From Macrolepiota albuminosa (taxonomy: Eukaryota; Basidiomycota; Agaricomycetes; Agaricales; Agaricaceae): DNA of 64,000 bases. The notes beneath the pieces are model-generated. The model was not told the origin of the DNA. It ran no database searches and was given only the letters and a program-made list of their open reading frames with translations. Where the stretch lies: positions 992,001 through 1,056,000 of the forward strand of contig JAMWFC010000060.1 in the NCBI GenBank assembly GCA_027475525.1. The letters are read 5' to 3'. A program made the translations under genes and the position numbers. Of this stretch, positions 22,823-32,480 are shown piece by piece. The stretch's first letter is position 1, and each line of letters starts with the position of its first letter.

Positions 22823-22882
22823 TGTGGTTAGAAGCCATAATATATCATGCTTAACTTCTAATCACAAGTGAGTGATATATCA
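22823..22882 (-). repeat. KDZ1 right terminal inverted repeat
   Basis: Inverted partner of 12,831-12,890. The methyltransferase exon resumes 30 bp beyond it, after the acceptor CAG at 22,911. Confidence 0.65.
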
Positions 22883-24099
22883 CCCTGCCAATATCTGGTG
22901 CCAAACTCCAGACCAATCGGCTATGGCGCAACCATCAGCGCCCCACACATGGTCCGTCGCCCCTCTCCTCTCTTCGCTATGCTCACGTGCTCACAGCACG
23001 CCTACGCCGCATCCGAACTCCTGCCCTTCCTCCGCCCCGGTGCACGCGTCCTTGACGTCGGCTCCGGCTCCGGCTACCTCGCTGCTGTCTTCTACCACCT
23101 CGTCGGCCCCACCGGCACCGTCGTAGGCATCGAGCACGTCGGCGAGCTCGCTCAGTGGTCGAAAGAGAACCTCAGGCGAGACGGGCTCGGTAACGCCCTT
23201 GACGAGGGCAGGATCTTGATCGTCACTGGTGACGGGCGGGAAGGTGTGTTCCGAGTTTTTGCTTTCTGTTATCTCTGTGTTTTGACAGCAAAGTGAAGGG
23301 TACCCGTCTGGTGGTAAGCGCCTTTTTCGATTGAACTGTTTCTTGCCCATATGGGTATAATCCAGGCCCTTATGACGCCATACATGTCGGTGCCGCTGCA
23401 CCCACCACCCCGTCTGAACTTGTCCAGCAACTCGCAAGCCCAGGCAGGATGTTCATCCCCGTTGGCACCTATAGTCAGTCTATCATTCATGTCGACAAGG
23501 ATAAAGATGGCAAGGTGACTGAGACAGAGGTTATGGGCGTGTCCGTGAGTGGTTCGTTCTCGACATCGAGGTATTTCGTGCTGAAAGGTATAGTATGTCC
23601 CTCTGACGGACTTGGAGAAACAGAAGCAGAGTAGGTGGCTGTGAGTGGTTTTTATTTTGGGATGATGTTGTCGAGCCATGACTTTCTAATGATGTGTCAC
23701 GATCTCTTTGTTGCTCCTCATGTATTTGTATCAATGTACCTATTTTATCCTACCAGAGTTTAACCTTGGAATCTTCAATACGCACACTGACCAGACAAAA
23801 AATAAATCCGCATAAGCTAGAGATCAACAGTGCACTGTGTACATCGACAGGGAGTGAAGCAAGTTGGATATACAAGAGGGTAAGGACCTTGAGTACATAT
23901 CGAGGTACGATTCCCCAATCCACCTGTCCCCGACATCCTAATGCAATATACAGTAGAATTATAGTCAAATAGTAATGCAATTTGCCCTGTAACGTAGATA
24001 TAACTAATGCATCACGATAGTAATGCAATTTTTTCTGTAACCTTACACATAACTAATGCATCAGTTATGCATTTACGGTCAGTGATGCATTACTCAATT

Positions 24100-24195
24100 G
24101 CTAAATTGCAGAAAAATGCATCAACAAGGGATTGAACAGAGGATCTCTTGTATAAATAAGCAGGAGATCAACAATATAACCAATAGACCACCATG
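24100..24195 (-). repeat. tRNA-like SINE head, minus
   Basis: Read on the minus strand it gives GCATGGTGGTCTATTGGTTA, like a pol III A box, and about 45 bp later CTGTTCAATCCC, like a B box. Stems do not close, so it is a tRNA-derived repeat and not a functional tRNA. Confidence 0.4.
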
Positions 24196-24276
24196 CTATT
24201 AAAAATAATCTAAGTTACAAAATATAGATACTGTTGCGAGACCTGTCTAGTGCTCACACCAGTTAGCTGGTTAGGC

Positions 24277-24458
24277 CTTGGTTAGGGTTGTTAAGGTTTT
24301 GTTAGTGTTAGGTAGTTAGTTAGAGGTTTGGTTAAGGCTTAGGACAGGTATATTTATTAAAGGGAAGCTTGGTTAGGGTTGTTAAGGTTTTGTTAGTGTT
24401 AGGTAGTTAGTTAGAGGTTTGGTTAAGGCTTAGGACAGGTATATTTATTAAAGGGGAG
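24277..24458 (+). repeat. 91-bp tandem repeat, two units
   Basis: CTTGGTTAGGGTTGTTAAGG begins both units (24,277 and 24,368), which are near-identical. The period is 91, not 77, so it is separate from the joining artefacts. Confidence 0.85.
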
Positions 24459-24517
24459 CTTGTCTCCCCTTTACTACATGCGCTCTTTTACTTGAGTTAC
24501 TGAGGCAACTTAGGTTA

Positions 24518-24595
24518 ATGGTTAGTGCTATTAATTACTATGTGTTCAGGTCTGTGGTGCACAAGTTCGAATCTTGGTACTGCCGTGTTTTAGTA
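24518..24595 (+). repeat. tRNA-like SINE head, plus
   Basis: TTAGGTTAATGGTTAGTGC resembles a D-arm/A box and AAGTTCGAATCTTGG a T-arm/B box, but the outer ends do not form a 7-bp acceptor stem. Confidence 0.4.
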
Positions 24596-24695
24596 ATTCT
24601 TTTTTTGCCTTACTAATGCATTAATTGCTACACTAGATATTGCATTACTATTCTACTGTAATTATACCACATTATGCATCAAAGTGTCAGGGTCG

Positions 24696-25338
24696 GCTGC
24701 CCAATCTGGAATCACACTAGACCCCGCTAGTCTTCATCCATCGCGTGGTTATCCCACGACTCTGGGGGATGTTCTAAAGATGGCTCAGGGCCACACCGTT
24801 TGTCACCCCTGGCAGGACGGTATGTGCTTCTTGATGGCACATTAGGGGGGTTCCTCTTGCTGACGGTAAGTACCCTAAGTGCACCGACCGCACCTCTTCT
24901 CAAAGCCGAGATCGCGATCGGGCCTGGTCCAGAACAGCAGAGGTTGGTAGGACGGTCCCGGCAGTGGAGAGGTCTGGAGGTTCGAGGAGAGGATTGGAGG
25001 TTATGAGGTCTCAAACTTCTTGACCGGTCCACACTATTAATCAAATAGTTTGTTTTTGTTGACCGGACCAGAATTCTGTCATTATTTTGGATGACTGTGA
25101 ATTAGTTTTGTTTTCGTAGTCTATCAAATCAGTTAGTTTTCATGGAATATCACATATCCCTTGAACAAATTTGTTTTCATAGACTATCAAATTATTTTAT
25201 TTTCATGGAATATCAGATATTTGTCTGTTGAATAACTTTGTCTTCGTGGAATATCACACTGTGTGATGCCAAGAAAAGAATAACATTTGTAGTTACATGA
25301 AACATTATCAAAAAAACTTGGCTACGGCACTAGATCAG
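24696..25338. other. No gene; degenerate ATGGAATATCA repeats
   Basis: Between about 25,130 and 25,260 the words TTTTCATGGAATATCA or TTCGTGGAATATCAC recur three times at about 60-65 bp spacing in AT-rich DNA. No coding sequence is supported. Confidence 0.4.
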
Positions 25339-25357
25339 CTACAAGAAAATGTCGACT

Positions 25358-25746
25358 TCAACTGAGCGTATTATTATTGTCCTCCTGTGCATACGGGTCC
25401 GACAGACCCCAGAACGGTTCACTGTTAGCATATGGCCCATGCGAAGGGCCCGCATTGGATGCTCCACGGCTCCGGGGAGGTGGCGGTGGCACATATGTTG
25501 TGGAGCTCGAGGTTGTTGCGGGCCTCGAGGTGGTGGTACATGTCGTGGGCCATAGCACATTGTAGGATGAGAACGAGCTCCTTGCTGAGGAGGTGGATAC
25601 TGCATGCTGTTGGAGCCTTGACATGGGTATGGTTGGGGAGCATACCTCGGATTACCTCTAGCACTTGGATAATGGGAGAGAATCAGATGATGATATGCAT
25701 GTCTTGGTCCGGTACGCACATCAAAATTCCCATACATGGGCTCCAT
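25358..25746 (-). CDS. Possible C-terminal exon of a Pro/Ser-rich protein
   Basis: Two overlapping minus-strand frames are open and rich in Pro, Ser and Gly. One ends naturally at 25,358 with SNAGPSHGPYANSEPFWGLS and an Asp/Gln/Asn tail; the other holds PRYAPQPYPCQGSNSMQYPP. Such low-complexity tails occur in fungal transcription factors, but nothing upstream identifies the protein, and open frames in several registers reduce confidence. Confidence 0.3.
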
Positions 25747-25799
25747 GATATTGATGTGAAATGTAAGCTTTATTTATGTAAAAGTAGCTCAAGTGTAAT

Positions 25800-26600
25800 T
25801 CAACTAGACTTTTGAGTAAATATTACTTTATTTCACAAAGATCGTGGGGCTAAGTTGCGCGCACTAATACTTTGTAATAGTAGTATAATTTTTAATTGAT
25901 TTATTAAGAGTTTGCTTAGAGCGCACTCAAAAATGGGTCAAAATAGTATTAATACTAAACCCGAAGTAAATCTATCTGCGTAAGGCCTAAGACGTCCGCT
26001 CCCTGGGGACTCCGAGCCATGGCAAGTCGATTACTTGCCCGACTCCCCCAATCCCATCCTCCTTTTATACCTGCTTCCTTCAAGCACGGACCAGTGCGTA
26101 TCCGCATGGTAGCGAGTTATTCGTCGTGTTTTTGGGTTGCTTGGCGACCCGGTCGTGGCCTATTGCCGGGCCTGGGCCCCGGTTACCGTGTTTGCCATTG
26201 CTTGTTAGCAAGGCTAAATGTTTTCCCTCCCTTTTCGTTGGCTAAACCTTGCCCCCTTTTTGCTGTATCTTTCTCTCTACTTCTTTCCTCCGTGGTCCTG
26301 GCTTTTTTGTCGTTGTTTCGTGGTTGGGTGGGTATGCGATGGGGTTAGAATAGCAGTGGCACGCAGGTAGTTTTCAAGAAGAACAATGTGCGGATTCGAG
26401 TTTCGATCATGATCAGCTCATGATCGCTAGATGTGATTGATCTCGGTGATTTGGCTGAGATCACCATCAAATCCTGCCGCTGCCTTGTTTTGTCGTCGGC
26501 TTTGTCATTTTAGGTGCTGGCTGGGCGGTCTGACGGTGCGTTGGTTGATATCCTGAGGTGCGTCTTGGTCTACAGTTTTCGACCATTTCACAAGAGCTTA
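25800..26600. other. No supported gene
   Basis: An open frame of 109 codons at 26,019-26,348 has Leu/Phe/Ser-rich composition from pyrimidine bias and no recognisable feature. The flanking DNA could be eroded LTR sequence but has no partner in the window. Confidence 0.4.
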
Positions 26601-27656
26601 CAGTTTTCAGCTTAATCTTGTGTAGACTTGGGATCTTTTAACTAACAAATAAACATTTTGTATATTTGTCGTCCCTTTCCTCTGTCTCTGTCTCTGATTT
26701 GAGACAGACAATGTATCAATATACTCCGCATTGTCATACATCTCCACATCAAAAGGATAGCCATTCTCATCAAAGCCCTGGGCAAGATAGGGATCCTCCT
26801 CCACCGACATCTCAAAGTGGTCAGACTTAGGGAATTGAGGCTGGGATGGAGTAGCTGCATGATTGGACTGCATGTTTCCATAGTTCAAAGAAGCATTGGG
26901 TGCAGAATCAGCCAGGACAAACTTCTCTTGCCCAGTTTGAGAATGGGCTGTTGCAGTGGGCGGAGGAGCTGCGTCGATGTCTTGCCCAGTTTGAGGATGG
27001 GCAGTTGCAGTTGGCAGAGGAGCTGCTTTTAACAAATTTGTACTTGCAGTCTGTGGTATGGTGGTAGAAACAGGAACTGTGGGTTGGATAGGGGCTGTCG
27101 GTTTGGCAGGAGCCCTGACATTGGACATAGCATGTATAAATGATGGTACTGCTGTGCTCGCCAGAGTTCTCAAGGTAAAAGCTGCCTGGTCAGTATGAGG
27201 TGATGTTAGTGGGATGCTGTGCTGCGCATTGGAAGTTGAGGATGTCCCACTGGGCTTGGTAACCTTGTGGGAATTTGCACAGGCAGTATTTGCAACATCC
27301 TTCACCTTCACCTTGCCCTTGGCACAGATACGACTATGAGGAGTGACTCTAATCCTGCCTTCAGATTTTTCCATTGTCCTCGCCCTCCTTGTAATCATCA
27401 TCAGAGCTGACAGGATCTTTACTAGCATCAGGTGGGGAAACTCGACGATGCTTGTGAGAGTCAGAATGGGCATCATCTTCCACATCAGCAGAAGGGATCG
27501 TAACATGCTTTTTGGGATGTGGCAGTTTCAAAAGGGGCTTGTCATGTGCCACAGGAGCAGCAAGGGGAGGAGGGGGTGAATTAGACTTCTCTTTCTTTGT
27601 CATGGGTGTATCATCGTCACTACTGGGGGAAACCATACATGTTGTTTGAGAGGGCT

Positions 27657-27884
27657 TGTTTGAGATAGAGTCGTGAGCGCGTCACAAACACGTGACCAGA
27701 GAGTAGTCAAGTTGAAGAGAAACGTAATCATACCTCAGTCGTCATCACACCGACTGAGGTATGTTGTCTTATTGCATGATAGTATTACAAGAAGCTGATA
27801 GTGTACTCATAGTTGAACTCTGTAAAACAGGTAGCATATAATATTAGTCATCATCACACCGACTGAGTTGAACTCTGTAAAACA
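27657..27884 (+). repeat. Copia 5' LTR
   Basis: TGTTTGAGATAG...CTGTAAAACA. It contains the perfect 10-bp inverted repeat ACCTCAGTCG/CGACTGAGGT and two direct copies of GTTGAACTCTGTAAAACA, the second forming the LTR end. Confidence 0.95.
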
Positions 27885-27899
27885 GGTTATGGGCCCCGG
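27885..27899 (+). promoter_or_regulatory. Primer-binding site matching the anticodon region of initiator tRNA
   Basis: GGTTATGGGCCCCGG immediately follows the 5' LTR. It is complementary to the anticodon stem-loop of eukaryotic initiator methionine tRNA (GGGCCCATAACC) and not to a tRNA 3' end. Drosophila copia is the known precedent, priming from a cut half of that tRNA. Confidence 0.8.
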
Positions 27900-27966
27900 C
27901 CAACTCAACATATAGAACGACTCACCAAATAGATTAGAAACCGAACCAAACTGAAACATAGATGCC

Positions 27967-30900
27967 ATGGCACAGAATCCACCACTGTTCTTATTACTGA
28001 CAGATGAAAAATTCGATGGAACAAATTGGACGGCATTTAAGACAATCATAACCGAAGCCACGCGTGGGCGAGGATTATTGGGATATATAAACGGGACAAT
28101 CACAAACCCAGTTAGTGACGAAGAGAAGAAAGAGGATGAACCGAACATTGTGGAAACGAAGTGGTGGGGAGCATCGAACCCAACAGCTGAAGAATGGATC
28201 CAACGCGATGCATATGCACGCAGCATGATCACCTTGAACGTTATAAACCCAGTTGGAGCCGGAGTAAACATGGAGGGATCAGCAGCAGAGGCATGGGCAT
28301 TACTCACCACGATTCACGATGCTAAGTCCAATCTGGGACTGATTCATGCTGAAGAAGAATTGAATGCTATCAAATACGTAGACGGGTCTAACATCGAGGC
28401 GCACTTCCGAGCTATGCGTACTGCTTGGGCCAAGGCGAATGATCAGGGAGCAGGAATCGGTGACAAACGTTTCCGCACATATATTATCAAATCGATGCCA
28501 AGTTCTTGGGCGGCGGTAACAGGTGCACTGTTAACGGAAAATACGTCAGCCAAAGTGATTGTGAGACTCACCACGCACGCATTGTTGCTGCACGGACCAA
28601 ATGCAGTAGTGCCAGCCAAGTCGGTACAGGCACTATCAACTCAGGCTGGGAACCATCGAGGAGACAAAGAGAAAGTTACTTGCGATAACTGCAAAAGAAC
28701 TGGTCACCCGAAAGAGAAGTGCTTTAGGAAAGGCGGTGGAATGGAGGGACAATTCCCCGACTGGTGGAAGAAGGGGAGTAAGCAGTCACAGGGTACGACA
28801 GTAGCATTGAATAACCCACAATTGACGACAACGACAACGACTACACCTACGGCACCACCACAGGCTAACGCTATGGTCGTCTCAGCTAGTAATGCTTACA
28901 ACGTTCGATGTTTTGCATTCGTAACCACGCCGAGGAAAGATTCAAAACAGGACGCTGTTACCTACACCGACTCAGCTGCAAGCTGCCACTTCTTTACAGA
29001 GAAATCGGATTTTATTATGTATAATACCCCCAACCATGGGGATTTGATAGGGTCTACGGCAAAGGGCAGAGAATTCAGAATACATGGCTGCGGGCGAGTA
29101 TGAAAATGGGTCCAATACGAAGGAGAAATAGTGGAACTTATCTTCGAAAACGTGTTGCACGCACCGGAGCTGACGCATAATCTCATATCAGTGGGATCGT
29201 TGATTAGAAAAGGAGTGAGGATGGAAATCACCGGAAAGGGAGCAACACTGTTTGCTACGGATGGAAAACTGTTCCTCCACTGCCCTATGAATGGAACTAT
29301 GTTCATAGTGAACTTCGTTGAGCCACTCCCGAGCGCAATGGCAACGCGGTCACTGACTCACCCTGTTGATTTTGAAACCTGGCACAGACGACTCGGACAC
29401 ATAGGGAAGAGTACAGTGTGCAAGATGATGCGAAATGAGATAGTGAAAGGGCTAGACGTCACGAAGTCCTCAGTCATTGGGAAATATGAGGATTGCATCA
29501 TGGGAAAGCACTCACGACGGCCTTTTGACGCAGTCATTGAACCAGAGTGTGAACCTTACGAGCGAGTCGCATTCGATATATAGGGACCGGCACGTGTGCA
29601 AACAACTGGCGGCAAAACGCTCATGCTGGTGGCGGTTGACCAGGGAGGAGCCGAATGTGACGCTTGGTACTTGTCACATAAGACAAAGGAGGCTACGGTG
29701 GAATGCTTGCAGATCTTCGACATGCGAGTGGAGAATCAGACCGGGTATAGGATTAAGCAGGTGAGAACCGATGGGGGAACCAAGTTTAAGAATGAACTAT
29801 GGGACACGTACTGTGGAAAAAGAGGGATCATACACGAAACGACCCCACCCCATTCCTCAGCCGCAAATGGTGTCGTCGAGAGAAGAAACCATACGATTCT
29901 TGATTTGGCACGCAGCATGTTGCACGAGTCGAGACTACCATCGCACTACTGGGAGGAAGCCACATCAACGGCGATATATATTCTCGACCTAATACCAAGC
30001 GCAAGACACCCAAATAAGACGCCATTTGAAATCAGGACTGGGAACAAACCCAACGTGTCATATTTGCGGCCATTTGGTTGTACCGCTTACGCGAAGGTAC
30101 CGAGGACAGATGGGAATAGTAAACTTGAACCACGATTGTGCAAGGCAGTTTTGATCGGGTATTTTGGAAAAGGGGATTACAAACTGCTGGAGCGGAGCAC
30201 AGGGCGGATTTTTAGGTCGAGAGATGTGATCTTTGAGGAGGGATTGTCTAACCGCACACTGAAACACAAACACCAGGACAATCCAGCAGACATTATAGAG
30301 ATACTGGGAGTCGAATGTAGGGACGAGCACGTAAATGAGACCGAAAGCAGTATAAATGGCATCAACAACACGGTATTAGCAGACTCAGAAGCAACTGGCA
30401 ACACTCATCAAACAGCCCCAACGGAACTGAGGAGATCAGCCCGTATCGCTGCCCAGACTGCCCCCGACTGTGAAGCGAGATGCGACGTGCTAGCCAAAGA
30501 GAACTCGTCTGATCCTGAAAGTGAAGAGGAGACGTTTTGAGCGGCGCCAAACGCATTAGCCACAGAAGTCCTTGAGCCGGACAACCTATGGGTGCCGAAA
30601 TCATATTCGGAAGCGATGACAAGACCTGATTTGTGGAAGGGTCCAATGGACGATGAGATGCGACGTATGTATGAGCAGAAAGTCTGGCGCCTGATCGAAC
30701 GCCCTGAGAGAGCGCGTACAATGAAAAACTGGTGGACCTTCACGCTTAAATATGATGGGAGTGGAAAGGTTATTGGCCGTAAAGCACAATTAGTTGCAAA
30801 AGGGTTTTCACAGCTACCAGGGGTCAATTTCTTTGCCACCTATGCCTCGGTGGTGAAATACGAATCGTTACGGATAAACCTCGCTGTAGGAACAGTTGAG

Positions 30901-32229
30901 GACTACAAAATATGGCAAATTGATTATGCGAGCGCATATCTGAATGCACCCACACAAGCACCAATCCTAATGGAGCAACCAGAAGGATACAAGGTGAAAC
31001 CGAGCGATGTGCTTAAGGTCGATATCAATTCGGGCATACGAGTTTGGGGGAGTACCGAAGGGCACGACGCAGATAATGAGAAAAGTCTGGTATTACTCTT
31101 AGATAAGGCAATATACGGAACAATGGACGGTGCTCACAACTGGTGGCGTACACTCAACGAGGACATGAAATGCTTAGGTTATACCCAATCCGAAGCAGAC
31201 CAGTCCATACAATCAAGGAATAGGAATGGTGAGATCACCATTACAAGCACATACACAGACGACACCTCGGGAATGTCCTCATCGAAGGAAGAAGCTATAC
31301 ATGCACGAAAGGAACTGGGGGAGAAATACGAGATAAAAGACCTGGGAGACATTAATTTCGTCTTGGGGATTCGAGTTACGTGTGATCGGACAATGAAGCT
31401 TATTATACTGGATCAAGAGGAGTACTTGAAGCGAACACTAGAGAAATATGGCATGGCAGAATGTACACCGAAGTATACACCACTCCCACCAGGCATCATC
31501 CTGAGCCGATCCCAATCGCCTGCTACAGAAGAAGAACGCCAATATATGGCAGATAAACCATACAACGAAGTTCTGGGATCATTAATGTATGCGCAAATAG
31601 GTACACGACCAGATATCGCATATGCCATCACATCATTGAGCCGATTTATGTCGAACCCCGGGAAACAACACTGGTTGGCGCTGCAACATGTGATGCAATA
31701 TATAAAGGCCACACTCCACTACAAATTACGATACGGAGGGACTGAGTACCAGGACTACGTACCCCGAGGGTATTACAATTCAGATTTCGCAGCAGACATA
31801 GACATGCGCAAATCCATATCGGGAGGAGTGTACCTGCAAGCTGGAGGACCCACAAGTTGGAGTTCGAAGTTCCAGGACACGGTATCCACGTCAACTACCG
31901 AGGCCAAGTACATAGCACTAGGGAGGGCTGCCGAACAGATCAAGTGGATGTATGCAGCACTCTCCGAAATAGGAATGGCAGTTCCTAAGCCAGCTCAACT
32001 GAAGGGAGATAACAACGGATCGATCGCAATTGCTGAGAACAAATGAAATCACAATCAAGTTAAACATATCGACGTTTGGCATCATTTCATATGACATTGC
32101 GTGGAAGAAGGAGATATCTCGATAACATACGTACCAAGCGCAGACAACGTAGCCGACTTATTCACCAAACCATTACCACAATCGCAACACACCAAGTTCT
32201 GTGCAGAACTCCGTTTATTCGAGAACTGA
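27967..32229 (+). pseudogene. Copia gag-pol polyprotein with five premature stops
   Basis: One frame of 1,420 codons runs from ATG 27,967 to the natural stop at 32,227-32,229, with no frame shift. Order: gag with a CCHC knuckle (C-x2-C-x4-H-x4-C, residues about 239-252); aspartic protease with TDSAAS near 335; integrase with WHRRLGHIGKST near 475, catalytic D near 537 and 602 (RTDGG) and E near 638 (NGVVERRN); reverse transcriptase with TYTDD near 1096 in place of the usual YVDD; and RNase H with STTEAKY. Stops interrupt at 29,101 (TGA), 29,581 (TAG), 30,538 (TGA), 32,044 (TGA) and 32,092 (TGA). At two sites the family context suggests TGG-to-TAG and CGA-to-TGA. This copy cannot make the full protein without readthrough. 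Confidence 0.95.
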
Positions 32230-32240
32230 CACGTACCACA

Positions 32241-32252
32241 AATCCGGGGGAG
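32241..32252 (+). promoter_or_regulatory. Copia polypurine tract
   Basis: AATCCGGGGGAG directly before the 3' LTR, the usual position for plus-strand priming. Confidence 0.6.
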
Positions 32253-32480
32253 TGTTTGAGATAGAGTCGTGAGTGCGTCACAAACATGTGACCAGAGAGT
32301 AGTCAAGTCGAAGAGAAACGTAATCATACCTCAGTCGTCATCACACCGACTGAGGTATGTTGTCTTATTGCATGATAGTATTACAAAAAGCTGATAGTGT
32401 ACTCATAGTTGAACTCTGTAAAACAGGTAGCATATAATATTAGTCGTCATCACACCGACTGAGTTGAACTCTGTAAAACA
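32253..32480 (+). repeat. Copia 3' LTR
   Basis: Same length as the 5' LTR with five transition differences, four of them at positions that are CpG in one copy. Confidence 0.95.

Larger units (their letters stand above)
12831..22882 (+). mobile_element. KDZ (Kyakuja-Dileera-Zisupton type) DNA transposon with cargo, KDZ1
   Basis: The 10,052-bp insertion is bounded by imperfect terminal inverted repeats of about 60 bp. Each starts with the palindrome TGATATATCA and has TGATATATTA 35-36 bp further in. It carries a CxC2-KDZ transposase and accessory genes on both strands, and lies wholly inside one intron of the methyltransferase gene. KDZ elements are known as large DNA transposons expanded in mushroom genomes alongside TET/JBP genes; no TET/JBP gene is seen here. 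If TGATATATCA is the duplicated target and not part of the repeat, the element proper is 10 bp shorter at each end. Confidence 0.75.
12640..23644 (+). pseudogene. Protein-L-isoaspartate O-methyltransferase, intron invaded by a 10-kb KDZ transposon
   Basis: The enzyme family methylates isoaspartyl residues in damaged proteins using S-adenosylmethionine. Identifiable exons are: 12,640-12,771 (ELISNLR-like start, then NAVAKAMESVDRAHYV and SPYEDCP), 22,912-22,951 (PIGYGATISAPHM), 22,997 to about 23,242 (methyltransferase motif I LDVGSGSGYLAAVF), a 15-bp micro-exon 23,299-23,313, 23,366-23,544 (YDAIHVGAAAP, GRMFIPVGTYSQ) and 23,594-23,644 (YVPLTDLEKQKQ, stop). All but the first junction are short introns. 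The first has donor GTCAGT at 12,772 and acceptor CAG at 22,911 with the reading phase kept (..CPQ-PIGY..), but it is 10 kb long because it holds the KDZ element. Within the first exon the frame jumps by one base between 12,660 and 12,668, and no clear ATG exon is found. Whether it is still expressed is open; I favour a pseudogene. Confidence 0.8.
23949..24660. repeat. MITE-like element with TACAGTAGAAT ends
   Basis: TACAGTAGAAT at 23,949 is mirrored by ATTCTACTGTA at 24,650-24,660. Both are followed inward by AGTAATGCAAT and by several ATGCAT words. The interior contains two tRNA-like segments in opposite orientation and a 91-bp tandem repeat. No coding capacity. It may instead be two short interspersed elements in inverted orientation. 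Confidence 0.45.
27657..32480 (+). mobile_element. Complete Ty1-copia LTR retrotransposon
   Basis: The element is 4,824 bp, bounded by 228-bp LTRs and by the 5-bp target duplication GGGCT (27,652-27,656 and 32,481-32,485). It has a primer site directly after the left LTR and a short purine tract before the right LTR. One long gag-pol frame lies inside. The LTRs differ at 5 of 228 positions, all transitions, so the insertion is fairly recent. It sits in the coding sequence of the minus-strand gene at 26.6-35.0 kb, whose frame is continuous across the target site. Confidence 0.95.

Noticed and set aside
12831..22882. A TET/JBP dioxygenase in the KDZ element
   Set aside because: Such genes are known neighbours of fungal KDZ transposons, but no HxD...H iron-binding pattern was found in any frame examined.
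24277..24458. A further member of the 77-bp duplication class
   Set aside because: Period is 91.
26019..26348. Leu/Phe-rich 109-codon frame as a membrane protein
   Set aside because: Its composition follows the pyrimidine-rich strand, it has no homologue known to me and no supporting splice or neighbour context.
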